Assembly: GCF_003966695.1 (NCBI RefSeq) | Contig: NZ_AP018827.1 | Location: 868,001-932,000, forward strand | DNA length: 64,000 nucleotides | Source: Asticcacaulis excentricus | GTDB taxonomy: Bacteria; Pseudomonadota; Alphaproteobacteria; Caulobacterales; Caulobacteraceae | Direction: 5' to 3' | Part shown: positions 1 to 8,326 of the stretch, piece by piece | How positions within the stretch are numbered: position 1 is the stretch's first letter | How the letters are laid out: every line of letters begins with the position of its first letter | Position numbers and translations under genes: made by a program | The notes under the pieces: model-generated | What the model was told of the DNA's origin: nothing | Database searches by the model: none | What the model saw: only the letters and a program-made list of their open reading frames with translations

Positions 1-216
1 TTTGGAAGCCAGTGCGGCGGCCACCTGATCGGCCAGAGGCGCGGAGACGGCCAGACCGGCGGCCCCGAACCCGGTCAGGGCGACAGCCGCGGCGGCAAAA
101 CGGATATTGCGTACGGTAAACCCGGCAGACGCGGCCTCGCGCGACGGGTAACGCATCTGCGTTTCCGCGTTCAGCGCGGCTTTTAGCCGTGACAGGTCGT
201 GAGGTGGGCGCGTCAT
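1..216 (-). CDS. Partial hypothetical protein with one hydrophobic segment
   Basis: The reading frame opens at an ATG (complement of 214-216) and is still open after 72 codons at the window edge, so the C-terminus is missing. An AAGGA ribosome-binding site lies 8 nt upstream. The first 38 residues are polar and charged. They are followed by an Ala/Gly-rich hydrophobic stretch (about residues 40-60) that could be a membrane anchor. It is co-oriented with the flagellar operon upstream but separated from it by 340 bp. I do not recognise the family, and a flagellar role is only a guess from position. Confidence 0.55.
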   Translation of the reverse strand, partial: MTRPPHDLSRLKAALNAETQMRYPSREAASAGFTVRNIRFAAAAVALTGFGAAGLAVSAPLADQVAAALASK

Positions 217-556
217 GACGCTCGAATCCTTGCCCTGATTGGGCTTAAGGCAGGGTTAACGCCGAGGTAACGAAGGTTGATTTTTGGAGTCAATGATCCG
301 TCAGTTTGTCGGGTAACCGATGGTAAATCGCTGCGCGGAGCGCAAAAAACATATGGGGACACGCTGCATAAGGTTAACGGTCGCACCGAAACGTCCCAAA
401 ACCCCCACCACCACATCTCACCTGATTTCGCTACGCTCATCAGGCTCGTGTGGTCCCCCTCCCCAACAGGTTGGGGAGGTATAATATATGGGTGCAGGGG
501 CCGTGCCCCTGCCCGCCGGAGGCAAGTAAAGCCCGCCGGAGGCAAGAGGGTGCCTT
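217..556. other. Intergenic region with small hairpins and a direct repeat
   Basis: No convincing gene. The part next to the partial gene (about 217-300) should hold its promoter. Next come a compact palindrome (458-479) and a GC hairpin with 8-bp arms at 494-501 and 505-512. A 15-bp sequence, CCCGCCGGAGGCAAG, occurs twice in tandem with 5 nt between copies (about 512-547), directly downstream of the motE-like gene. The hairpin may terminate that transcript, but no clear U-run follows. Confidence 0.5.
458..479. repeat. Compact C-rich/G-rich palindrome (family member 1)
   Basis: Perfect 10-bp arms CCTCCCCAAC and GTTGGGGAGG around a 2-nt centre. Similar compact palindromes occur at 9343-9360 and 34056-34075, and a weaker one near 15135-15153, always between genes. 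Confidence 0.55.
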
Positions 557-1384
557 TTACTTCTTCGCAGGGGCCGGCGTGGCCGGAGCGGCACCGGCGG
601 CATTGACCTTATCCAGACGGTTTTGCAGGTCATCCGCCTTTTTCATGCGCTGGGCCAGCTTTTCGGTCAGGTCGCGCGCCTTGTCGGGCTGCATCTGAGC
701 CAGCATGGCCGCCAGGTTGCGCTCCTTCATCTTCGACGCGATGGGCAGGCGCACATCGTCCTTGAGCGTTTCCATGACCTTGGCGGCGTCCTTGGGCTTC
801 ATGGATTCATAGACCTTGACCATGCGCAGCACATCTTCGTCGCCGGTCTTGTTGGCCTGATCGAGCAGGGCCTGCACCTGGGTCTTGAGGTCGCCCAGTT
901 GCTTGATTCGGCCATCGAGCTTGCTTTCAGCGGCGGCGATCAGTTGCTCCTGCGTCGCCATCTGCTTTTCGCGGGCGTCCAGTTCGGCGCGACGCTGCGC
1001 CAGCGCCTGAATGACCTTCAGTTCCGAGGGCGACATGCCGGCCTGCTTGGCGAGGTCATCAACCGAGGTGGCGCAGACCGGGGCGGCCTTGGCAGCGGCG
1101 GGCTGAGCGGCATCGAGCACCGACAGGGCCTTGTCATCGCCGGAGACCGAACCGGCGGCGGATTCGGCCGCATCGGTGGCCGTGTCATCCGCTGAGGTCG
1201 CCTTTTCAGTCTTGGGCTTGGCCTCCCCCTTCTTGGCGCCACCGTCGGCTTTCGGGGCCTCGGCCCAGGCGGTGGCGCTTTTGAGGAAGGCGGGCATGGC
1301 CTCGATGGAACCGACCGCACGGACGGCGATAACGCCGCCGACAGCAACGGCGATCAGCGGCAGGAGGCGAAGATGATTGGCCAT
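557..1384 (-). CDS. motE: MotE-like flagellar protein (MgtE N-domain type)
   Basis: 275 aa. There is an N-terminal hydrophobic anchor (about residues 5-22), an Ala/Lys/Glu-rich linker (40-100) and a coiled-coil-prone stretch (about 115-180). The C-terminal part has the pattern VYESMKPKDAAKVMETL...LAAMLAQMQPDKA, typical of the MgtE intracellular N-domain fold of alphaproteobacterial MotE. In that family the protein is membrane-anchored with its C-terminal part in the periplasm and acts as a chaperone for motility proteins. It lies last in a fliL-fliM-DUF6468-motE run, all on the minus strand. The family call rests on the C-terminal motif and the neighbourhood. The low-complexity linker is probably variable. 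Confidence 0.75.
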   Translation of the reverse strand: MANHLRLLPLIAVAVGGVIAVRAVGSIEAMPAFLKSATAWAEAPKADGGAKKGEAKPKTEKATSADDTATDAAESAAGSVSGDDKALSVLDAAQPAAAKAAPVCATSVDDLAKQAGMSPSELKVIQALAQRRAELDAREKQMATQEQLIAAAESKLDGRIKQLGDLKTQVQALLDQANKTGDEDVLRMVKVYESMKPKDAAKVMETLKDDVRLPIASKMKERNLAAMLAQMQPDKARDLTEKLAQRMKKADDLQNRLDKVNAAGAAPATPAPAKK

Positions 1385-1481
1385 TATCTACTTACTCAGG
1401 CTTTTGCTTTATCGCGCATTTGAATCCGAAAACCGCTTCACCTTTTGGCTTCGCCGAACTCCGTTTCGGAATGCGCTCGTG

Positions 1482-2402
1482 TCAACGCAGCCGCCGGAAC
1501 AGGGGGCGCGCGGGTTTGGGGGCCGCCTCTGCGGCTTGGGGAGCGGGCCTGTCCGGCTCAGCCGCCTGACCCGCGTCAAACAGTTCGTCATCAAGCGCCG
1601 ACGGCAGCCGCGAACGCGACAGCCGCAAAGAGTCGGGACGAACATTCGGAGCCACAGAAGGGTTGGGCGGCGCGCTTCTGCGGCCTTCGGTACGCAGCGG
1701 CGGCGTCTCCGCTGAGGCGCGGCGGGCCGGACGCTGGGGTTCACGGTCCTCAGGATCGGCGAACGCTCTCAACATTTCGTTAATCGCTTCCAGCCCGATG
1801 GCGCTAACGGCGGCCTGTTCATCGAGCGGCGGACGCGGCGCGGACGGCGTTTCGGGGCGCTGACCGCGCGACAGGCGGTCATTCATGTCGCGCAGACGCC
1901 CCGAAAGCGGCAGGTTGAGGTCTTCATCGGCCTCATCCTCGTCTTCAAAGGCCGGACGTCCGCGGCCGGCATAGGTCTGACGCCCTTCGGCCCCACGCGC
2001 CCCGGCCCAACTGTCGCGCTGAGCGCTACGCGCTACCGACAGAGAGGGCCCCGGCTCAGGTTCGACGATGCGCGTCACCGGGGTGACATTCCCCTCTTCG
2101 AGGTCACGGCGGGCGCGTTCGGCGCGGTTAATCTGGCTTTCCAGTTTCGACAACAGGTCACGCGCCGCCAGAATGCGCCCGTGCAGCAGTTCCTGCGACT
2201 CGTCGGCATTGGCGTGCAGTTCGCGCAAGGAGGCGTGCGCCTTGATGGCCGCCTGATCCAGCTCAGCCACTGCCTTGATGAAGCTCTCCTGCCCGTTACG
2301 CAGCGCCTTCAGGCGCGCATTGAGGCGCATGCCGTACCACAGGGCCACCAGCAGCAGGCCCATAAGGACCATATCCATGATCAGTCCGGCGGCGGCGGGC
2401 AT
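1482..2402 (-). CDS. DUF6468 family protein of the flagellar operon
   Basis: 306 aa. One N-terminal membrane segment (about residues 6-24, MDMVLMGLLLVALWYGM) is followed by a coiled-coil region (25-100, rich in Ala, Leu and Arg). The rest is a long disordered Arg/Pro/Ala-rich C-terminus. This architecture, 9 bp after fliM, is that of the DUF6468 proteins found beside fliM in Caulobacteraceae. The function is unknown to me; the membrane anchor and operon suggest an accessory role at the motor or switch. The start at 2402 is the first ATG after fliM, but Met9 is also possible. Confidence 0.7.
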   Translation of the reverse strand: MPAAAGLIMDMVLMGLLLVALWYGMRLNARLKALRNGQESFIKAVAELDQAAIKAHASLRELHANADESQELLHGRILAARDLLSKLESQINRAERARRDLEEGNVTPVTRIVEPEPGPSLSVARSAQRDSWAGARGAEGRQTYAGRGRPAFEDEDEADEDLNLPLSGRLRDMNDRLSRGQRPETPSAPRPPLDEQAAVSAIGLEAINEMLRAFADPEDREPQRPARRASAETPPLRTEGRRSAPPNPSVAPNVRPDSLRLSRSRLPSALDDELFDAGQAAEPDRPAPQAAEAAPKPARPLFRRLR

Positions 2403-2411
2403 GGGGGCGGA

Positions 2412-3575
2412 CTACTTCTTCCTGATCTGCGTCAATCGGCGCTTGGTTGAGGCCGCCAGCGGGTGATCGACGCGGACAGCGATATTGTGGCCTTTGCGTC
2501 CCATCTTGCCATTGGTCAGCGGAATCGTGCCGCACCGCAGTTCAATGGGAGAATCAGCCGTTGCATTGAGCACGATGGTCTCACCGACCTTCAAGTTCAA
2601 GACCTCAGACAGCGGCATCTGCTGTTCGTCGAGTACGGCGCGCACTTCCATCTGAGTCGTCCACAGTTCCGTGGCCAGGTGGCTTTCCCAGATGTTATCG
2701 CGGCCGAACTTTTCGCCCATGAACTGCTGAAGCAGCATCTTGCGGATGGGTTCCAGCGTCGCATAGGGCAAGAGAAGCTCCACGCGCCCGCCGCGGTCTT
2801 CCATGTCGATGCGCAGCTTGACCAGAATGGCCGCATTGGCCGGGCGCGCAATGGCGGCAAAGCGCGGATTGGTTTCCAGACGGTCGAGATTGAAATTGAC
2901 CGGCGTCAGCGGCTCAAACGCCATCTTGGCGTCGTGCAGGATGACCTCGACCATGCGCTGCACCAGCACGCGCTCGATCGTCGTGTAGGGGCGGCCTTCG
3001 ATGCGCAGCGCCGCCGTGCCGCGCCGCCCGCCCAGAAGCACGTCCACAATGGAATAGATCAGGTTGGAATCGACGGTCAAAAGCCCGTAATTGTCCAGTT
3101 CCTCGGCACGAAACACCGCCAGAATGGCCGGCAGCGGGATGGAGTTCAGATAATCGCCGAAACGGATGGACGAGATATTATCGAGCGACACTTCGACGTT
3201 GTCAGACGTAAAGTTACGCAAGCTCGTCGTCATCAGGCGCACCAGCCGATCGAAGACGATTTCCAGCATCGGCAGGCGTTCATAGGACACCATGGCCGAA
3301 TTGATGATGGCCCGGATGCCGGACCGCTCATTATAATCGTCGTCGCTGAGGTCAAAACCCAGCAGGCTGTCGATTTCGTCCTGATTGAGGATGCGCTCGG
3401 CCCCGGTGGGCGAGGCCATGCGCGAGTCCATGCCTCCGCCGCCGACCATGGCTTCCCATTCGGCCGCCAGATCGCCCGCCCCCCCGTCGCCCCCGCCGCC
3501 GGTCGCCGCTTCGGCCTCGGCGGCCAGTTCGGCCTCCCATTGGGCCATTAAGGCTTCCTGATCGACTTCCGCCAT
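2412..3575 (-). CDS. fliM: Flagellar motor switch protein FliM
   Basis: 387 aa. FliM forms the C-ring with FliG and FliN and binds CheY-P. The CheY-binding/EIDALL-type motif appears as LNQDEIDSLLGF at about residues 62-73, after an unusual acidic Ala/Gly-rich extension of about 60 residues. That extension contains two similar QWEAEL/AEWEAM segments. The middle domain follows (about 85-290), including GGRRGTAALRIEGRPYT, and then the C-terminal SpoA/FliN-like domain (about 310-380). It is 47 bp after fliL and 9 bp before the DUF6468 gene, so probably co-transcribed with both. Confidence 0.95.
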   Translation of the reverse strand: MAEVDQEALMAQWEAELAAEAEAATGGGGDGGAGDLAAEWEAMVGGGGMDSRMASPTGAERILNQDEIDSLLGFDLSDDDYNERSGIRAIINSAMVSYERLPMLEIVFDRLVRLMTTSLRNFTSDNVEVSLDNISSIRFGDYLNSIPLPAILAVFRAEELDNYGLLTVDSNLIYSIVDVLLGGRRGTAALRIEGRPYTTIERVLVQRMVEVILHDAKMAFEPLTPVNFNLDRLETNPRFAAIARPANAAILVKLRIDMEDRGGRVELLLPYATLEPIRKMLLQQFMGEKFGRDNIWESHLATELWTTQMEVRAVLDEQQMPLSEVLNLKVGETIVLNATADSPIELRCGTIPLTNGKMGRKGHNIAVRVDHPLAASTKRRLTQIRKK

Positions 3576-3622
3576 TTACGCCTGCTTCCCGACTCTTACC
3601 CGAAACCTGCTGTTACCCTGAT

Positions 3623-4279
3623 TCAGGTAATCAGCATCTCCTCAATCAGCACCGCATTGACCTTATGCGGGGCCAGTACCAGATTGACGCGACGCAGAAT
3701 CTCCAGACGCAACTGATAACTGCCCTGAGAGCCGGTCACGTCCTCCGGGCGCAACTCGCGCAGGAAGCCCTGCAACACGTCATCAATACGCGGCAGGCTC
3801 TGGTTGAGCAGTTCGACCGTTTCGTGATCCGCCACTTCAAAGGTCAGTTTCAGCTTGAGATAGGTCGCCTTGCCATTGGTCGTCTGGATATTGGCCAGCG
3901 TGTCCGGCAGGGTGAAGTAGGTGATGCCGTCCGGCCCTTCGGCGATCACCGGCTGGGTCTTGGGATCGACCTTTTCGCCGCCACCGCCGTGGCCGCCCTT
4001 CTCTTCCTTCTTCTTGCCGTGGCCGTCGTCTTTTTTCTTTTCTTCGCCATGGCCGCCCTTGGCCTCTTCGCCGTGCGCACCGGCTTCGGCGGCGGGCTTG
4101 GGCTTCAGGAACAGGAAATAGGCCGCGGCCCCGCCCCCACCGAGCAGCACCACCGCGCCGCCGGCAATGGCGATCAGCATGATCGGCAAGCCTTTTTTCT
4201 TTGGGGCTTCGCCCTCTTCGCCTTCGGCACCGTCAACCGGCGGCGCCTCTTCCTTCTTGGGTTTCTCTTTCTTGGCCAT
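3623..4279 (-). CDS. fliL: Flagellar basal body protein FliL
   Basis: 218 aa from the ATG at 4279; an upstream in-frame ATG at 4324 would add 15 residues that do not resemble FliL. A Lys/Glu-rich cytoplasmic tail is followed by a single transmembrane helix (about 31-58). Next comes a striking His/Gly/Lys/Glu linker (about 66-103). The periplasmic FliL domain (about 110-218) ends in the family-typical VNAVLIEEMLIT. FliL rings surround the stator and modulate torque. First gene of the fliL-fliM-DUF6468-motE run. Confidence 0.93.
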   Translation of the reverse strand: MAKKEKPKKEEAPPVDGAEGEEGEAPKKKGLPIMLIAIAGGAVVLLGGGGAAAYFLFLKPKPAAEAGAHGEEAKGGHGEEKKKDDGHGKKKEEKGGHGGGGEKVDPKTQPVIAEGPDGITYFTLPDTLANIQTTNGKATYLKLKLTFEVADHETVELLNQSLPRIDDVLQGFLRELRPEDVTGSQGSYQLRLEILRRVNLVLAPHKVNAVLIEEMLIT

Positions 4280-4327
4280 TACCCGCCCGACACCATGAGT
4301 CCATACAGGCTTTAAGCGTCTCAAAAC

Positions 4328-4335
4328 ATGGTTAA
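4328..4335 (-). promoter_or_regulatory. Candidate CtrA half-site upstream of fliL
   Basis: Reads TTAACCAT on the minus strand, 49 bp before the fliL ATG. TTAACCAT is a known CtrA-associated half-site in Caulobacter, and fliLM is CtrA-controlled there. There is no full TTAA-N7-TTAA site here, so this is tentative. A further GTTAACGCGCTAAC sequence lies upstream on the same strand. Confidence 0.3.
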
Positions 4336-4407
4336 CGAAGCGTTTGGAAAAACGGTTAGCGCGTTAACTTTTTCACGAGAGAGGGGAATTTGAGCCAACT
4401 CCCATGC

Positions 4408-4511
4408 GAAAAGTCGTTAGTTTGGATGAGATGGCAGGAGGCTAGCGCCGCCCGTATATGAATACGGGCAAGCGACGCCGACGCCCCAGATCGCCAAACT
4501 CACGACTTTTC
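4408..4511. repeat. 104-bp inverted repeat with nested hairpin between pgsA and fliL
   Basis: 18-bp arms at 4408-4425 and 4494-4511 match at 17 of 18 positions when one is reverse-complemented. A second perfect hairpin (8-bp arms at 4450-4457 and 4462-4469, loop ATGA) sits inside. The right arm ends on the first base of the pgsA stop codon. It could be a terminator-like RNA structure for pgsA, a small mobile palindromic element, or both. There is no obvious target-site duplication. Confidence 0.6.
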
Positions 4512-5140
4512 TAAAGTTGGCGGCGCGTTTGGATAAAGTAGGTCACGCCCGTCCAGATCGAGGCCAGAGCGGCGAACCACAGGGCCAGATAGGCGATGGT
4601 GAAGAAGGGGTCGTACCAAAGCGGCAGCAGCTTTTCCAAACCGAAGGCGGCCCAGCTTTCGGTGATCAGCAACGCGCCCAGCGACGTCATCTGAATGGCC
4701 GTCTTCCACTTCGACAGCAGGGTCACCGGCAGGGACAGGCTGCGCCCGGCTGTGGCTTCGCGCAAGGACGAGACGGCAAATTCACGGAAGAGGATGATGG
4801 CGCCGGGCAGGACAAAGATGGGGTCGCCCGTGTGCATGGCGAACAGGCCCAGAAGCGTGCCGCAGACCAGAATCTTGTCGGCAATGGGGTCAAGGATCGA
4901 GCCCCAGACCGAAACGGCGTTCAGCCGACGCGCCAGATAACCATCGAGGTAGTCGGTCGCCGCCGCCACCACAAACAGATAAAAAGCCCAGCGTTGCAAC
5001 CCGAAGATCATGTCCGGCATCACCGACACCATCGGAATGGCATCCGCCGACACCGCCATCAGCACAAACATGGCGATCCCGAGCACCAGCCGGGTGGCCG
5101 TCAGTATGTTGGGGATGGGGTTGACCTGTTCGTTCGTCAT
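4511..5140 (-). CDS. pgsA: CDP-diacylglycerol-glycerol-3-phosphate 3-phosphatidyltransferase
   Basis: 209 aa from the ATG at 5140 (MTNEQVNPIPN); the open frame extends upstream without family similarity. The CDP-alcohol phosphotransferase motif is complete: D63-x2-D66-G67-x2-A70-R71-x8-G80-x3-D84-x3-D88. Several transmembrane helices surround it. The enzyme makes phosphatidylglycerol phosphate from CDP-diacylglycerol and sn-glycerol-3-phosphate in the inner membrane, the committed step to phosphatidylglycerol and cardiolipin. It stands alone between the chemoreceptor and the flagellar block. Confidence 0.92.
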   Translation of the reverse strand: MTNEQVNPIPNILTATRLVLGIAMFVLMAVSADAIPMVSVMPDMIFGLQRWAFYLFVVAAATDYLDGYLARRLNAVSVWGSILDPIADKILVCGTLLGLFAMHTGDPIFVLPGAIILFREFAVSSLREATAGRSLSLPVTLLSKWKTAIQMTSLGALLITESWAAFGLEKLLPLWYDPFFTIAYLALWFAALASIWTGVTYFIQTRRQL

Positions 5141-5271
5141 CACACGTACCTTGGTTTTTACCGGCCTTGGGTTTTTACCGGCGCACTGTTTGGCACTTCT
5201 GACGCCAAATCTCAAAGGAAAAAGCCCGTGGGACGAAACCGTCGTCGGCCTTTTCCCTCCTGCGCCGCACC

Positions 5272-6885
5272 TCAGGCCCGGATCTGACGCACGAAGCCGT
5301 CCACCTTGTCGCTCAGTTCGCGGGCGCGGCCCTGCAAGGCAACGCTCGCCCCGGCGACCTTTTGCGCCGTCAGGCCGGTGTTTTCCGCCGAGTCGGTGAC
5401 ATTTTGCATATTGTCGGCGATTTCACGCGCCCCGGCCGCCGTGGCGTGGATGGTGTGCGAAATTTCCGCCGTCACCTGCGACTGCTGACCCACGGCCTCG
5501 GCAATGACGCCGGTGCCCGCTTCAATCTCGGCAATGGTGCGCAGGATGTCGTTCATCGCCTCAACCGACAACTGGGTTTCGGACTGAATGGCGCCGACCA
5601 GCGCCGAAATATCACCCAGCGCTTTCGACACCTGATTGGACAGGGCCTTGACCTCAGAGGCGACGACCGCAAAGCCGCGGCCCGCCTCACCGGCGCGCGC
5701 TGCCTCGATGGTGGCGTTGAGCGACAGGAGGTTGATCTGACCGGCAATGGTGTTGATCAGCCCGACGACATCGCCGATACGCCCCGACGATTCGCTCAAC
5801 CGTTGAATCACCGACTTGGCCGTGTCGCCCTTGTCCGAGGCCACGCGCACCACGGCGGCGGCGTGTTCAGCCTGTTCGCGGATGGCGGCGATGGAGGCCG
5901 TCAGTTCTTCGGCCGCGGCGGCCACCTGAGCCGAGTTGGAGGCGGCGTTCTGCGAAATGCCCGAAACGCGATGGGTGCGCGTCTTGGTGTCCTGCGCGAT
6001 ATGGGTCACGTTATCGGCCTCTCCTTTCAGCAGGGCCGTGGCCAAGATCACCTCACTGACCACCGTCGTCACCGAGGCTTCCAGTTCATCAGCCAGCGCA
6101 TTCAGCGTGCGGCGGCGCAGGTGCGCGGCGCGTTCGGCTTCGTGTGCTTCGGCTTCCTGACGCTGGCGCTCCATATCGCTGATGCGCTGCGCCTGCTCGG
6201 CGGCAGCCTGCCGCGAGCGGGCCATGACCTGACGCGCCCGATAGACGCCCAAACCGACCCCGACCGCGCACAGGGCGGCCAGAGCCAGACCGATCAGCAG
6301 GGCCAGACGGATACGATTGAGGCTGGCCTGATATTCTTTCAGCGTGATGTCCACCCCGACCATACCGGCAAACTGCCCCGATGCATCGGTAAAGGGCGCG
6401 TAGCCGGACAGGAAGGTGCCCCATTTGTCGGTGACCGGTTCGCTTTCGGTCGCGCCCTTGCGGTCGCGGAAGGACTGCACCAGCAGGGGCGAGGCGTCTT
6501 TATATTCTTCCATCACCGCCGAGGGCTCACCGTTGCTGCCGGTGGGCTGCACGTCCATGACGAAATAGACCTTACCCTCGCGCTCGACCATAGCGTAGAT
6601 GAAGGCCAGACGCTTGTCGGCATCGACCAGCTTCTGAAACGGTGCGGCGACCTTCTGATAGTCGGCGCCCGCCTTGTCTGTCCCGGAGGTGAAGGTCGAA
6701 AGGGTTGCCGTATCCAGCAAGGCGGCGGCCTGATGCGAAAGACCGTTGAGGTTGTCGCGAATCTCGGTCTTCATGCCGTGCTGCGCCGTCATGTACACCG
6801 CCAGCGACGCCACCAGCGCCACACCGAAGACCAATGCGCCCGCCAGCACGCCGTCGCGCAGGGGGTTGATACCCTGAACCGTCAT
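5272..6885 (-). CDS. Methyl-accepting chemotaxis protein with Cache-like sensor
   Basis: 537 aa with a GAGGTGG ribosome-binding site. TM1 (about 12-34), a periplasmic Cache-type sensor region (about 35-188, with [20 protein letters not shown] and GVDITL), and TM2 (about 190-213). I see no clear HAMP domain, only a coiled stretch, then the MCP signalling domain (about 270-537). The hairpin tip region is recognisable in [20 protein letters not shown] and [12 protein letters not shown]. It should relay a periplasmic ligand signal to CheA/CheW; the ligand is unknown. No CheR/CheB-tethering pentapeptide is evident at the C-terminus. Confidence 0.9.
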   Translation of the reverse strand: MTVQGINPLRDGVLAGALVFGVALVASLAVYMTAQHGMKTEIRDNLNGLSHQAAALLDTATLSTFTSGTDKAGADYQKVAAPFQKLVDADKRLAFIYAMVEREGKVYFVMDVQPTGSNGEPSAVMEEYKDASPLLVQSFRDRKGATESEPVTDKWGTFLSGYAPFTDASGQFAGMVGVDITLKEYQASLNRIRLALLIGLALAALCAVGVGLGVYRARQVMARSRQAAAEQAQRISDMERQRQEAEAHEAERAAHLRRRTLNALADELEASVTTVVSEVILATALLKGEADNVTHIAQDTKTRTHRVSGISQNAASNSAQVAAAAEELTASIAAIREQAEHAAAVVRVASDKGDTAKSVIQRLSESSGRIGDVVGLINTIAGQINLLSLNATIEAARAGEAGRGFAVVASEVKALSNQVSKALGDISALVGAIQSETQLSVEAMNDILRTIAEIEAGTGVIAEAVGQQSQVTAEISHTIHATAAGAREIADNMQNVTDSAENTGLTAQKVAGASVALQGRARELSDKVDGFVRQIRA

Positions 6886-6984
6886 CTTCCACCTCGTTTT
6901 GATAAAACGCTGGATTCGGTTTTATGGCCGCAATGGTTAATTTGGGTTAATTTTGCGCCGCACACAAAAATTTCATCATCATAC

Positions 6985-7019
6985 CAACGGCCGAAGAGGC
7001 TGACCGCCTCCGGCCGTTG
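6985..7019 (-). terminator. Hairpin terminator candidate after the ABC exporter operon
   Basis: Arms CAACGGCCG (6985-6993) and CGGCCGTTG (7011-7019) enclose a second helix GAGGC/GCCTC (6996-7000 / 7006-7010) with a 2-nt bulge. On the minus strand it lies downstream of the exporter permease; on the plus strand it is followed by AAAA. No strong U-run on the minus strand. Confidence 0.5.
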
Positions 7020-7024
7020 AAAAC

Positions 7025-7066
7025 TCGAGACTGTCTCATATGTGTCAATGACTAAGACAGTCTCGA
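7025..7066. repeat. Perfect 12-bp inverted repeat in the same intergenic region
   Basis: Arms TCGAGACTGTCT and AGACAGTCTCGA are separated by 18 nt. It lies between the end of the exporter permease and the chemoreceptor start. It may add to termination or be an operator for the chemoreceptor gene, about 140 bp upstream of that start. Confidence 0.5.
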
Positions 7067-7104
7067 AAGGCATACCCAGAGGCATTTTCAATGCCCCTTG
7101 GGCA

Positions 7105-8235
7105 TCAATCCAATGTCACCCGATAACGTTTCAGCGCAATAAAGCTGGCGACCGTGATGAAGACCAACAGCGGCCAGATATTGTGCCACACGGCGGCGGC
7201 ATCGGCGCCTTTGAGCATAATGCCCCGCACGGCGCGCAGGAAATGCGTCAACGGGAAGACCGAGCCGATCCACTGCGCCCAGTCGGGCATACCGCGAAAG
7301 GGGAACATAAAGCCCGACAACAGGATCGACGGCAGGAAGAAGAAGAAGGTCATCTGCATGGCCTGCATCTGGGTGCGGGCAATGGTTGAGAAGGTGAACC
7401 CTACGGCCAGATTGGCGATGATAAACAGGCCGACACAGGCCAGAAGCAGCCAAGGCGAGCCCAGAAACGGCACGCCAAATACGAAGGTCGAAGCCAGCAA
7501 GACTATACCGGTCTGGATCAACCCCACCCCGACATAGGGGGTGATCTTGCCCACCATCACCTCCCACGGACGCGCCGGCATGGCCAGAAGATTCTCCAGC
7601 GTGCCGCGTTCGCGTTCGCGCGTCATGGCCATGGAGGTGATCATGATCATGGTCATGGTCAGGATGACACCCAGAAGCCCCGGCACGATATTGTACTGGG
7701 TGATGCCCTCGGGGTTGTAGCGGCGGTGGACCACCACATCGACCAGAGGCGTTTGCCCTTGCAGACTGGACCAGCCGCGCCCTAATCCATGATTGATGGC
7801 CCTTCGCACAATCTCGTTCATCTGCCCCACCGCCCCGGACGCCGCCGAGGGGTCAGAGGCGTCCGCGGACAGCAGCAGTTGCGGCCGGTCACCGCGCAGC
7901 AGGTCGCGCGTAAAGCCCGATGGCACCTCGACAACAAAGGCCACTTCGCCATTTTGCAGCAGGCGATCGGCCTCCGCAGGGTCGAACACCTGCTGTTTGA
8001 TGTCGAAATAGGTCGATTGCTGCATGGCGGCGACGATGGACCGCACGGCAGGGCTGGTTTCCTCCAGATAGACGGCGGTCGGCAGGTGGCGCGGATCGGA
8101 ATTGATGGCAAAACCGAACAGGGTCAACTGGATGATCGGCACCATGATCATCATGCCGAAGGTCATGCGGTCGCGCCGCATCTGGATAAATTCCTTGGCC
8201 AGTATGGCGAGGATGCGTTTCAGCGGGGCGATCAT
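7105..8235 (-). CDS. ABC-2 type exporter permease (YbhS/YbhR-like)
   Basis: 376 aa with a GGAGG ribosome-binding site 8 nt before the ATG. One N-terminal membrane segment (about 20-40), a large periplasmic domain (about 45-175), then five hydrophobic segments (about 178-370). The signature TMIMITSMAMTRERERGTLENLLAMPARPWEVMVGKI of ABC-2 permeases lies around residues 195-230. It should form the membrane part of an exporter with the ATPase encoded upstream and the HlyD-like lipoprotein. Order and families match E. coli ybhGFSR with cecR, an efflux system for drugs and cations. Here a single permease gene is seen, so it may act as a homodimer. Confidence 0.88.
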   Translation of the reverse strand: MIAPLKRILAILAKEFIQMRRDRMTFGMMIMVPIIQLTLFGFAINSDPRHLPTAVYLEETSPAVRSIVAAMQQSTYFDIKQQVFDPAEADRLLQNGEVAFVVEVPSGFTRDLLRGDRPQLLLSADASDPSAASGAVGQMNEIVRRAINHGLGRGWSSLQGQTPLVDVVVHRRYNPEGITQYNIVPGLLGVILTMTMIMITSMAMTRERERGTLENLLAMPARPWEVMVGKITPYVGVGLIQTGIVLLASTFVFGVPFLGSPWLLLACVGLFIIANLAVGFTFSTIARTQMQAMQMTFFFFLPSILLSGFMFPFRGMPDWAQWIGSVFPLTHFLRAVRGIMLKGADAAAVWHNIWPLLVFITVASFIALKRYRVTLD

Positions 8236-8248
8236 GATTTATCCTCCG

Positions 8249-8281
8249 CCCCGTCCGCTTTTTCCGTGAGGAAAAACGGAC
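8249..8281 (-). other. Hairpin between exporter ATPase and permease genes
   Basis: GTCCG-C-TTTTTCC pairs with GGAAAAA-CGGAC across a GTGA loop with one bulge. It sits in the 91-bp gap between the two genes, just before the permease ribosome-binding site. It may be a processing or attenuation structure. Confidence 0.35.
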
Positions 8282-8326
8282 AAAACATGGAATAGGAAGG
8301 CGGAGCGGCAAACGCAGAGTCTTTTT

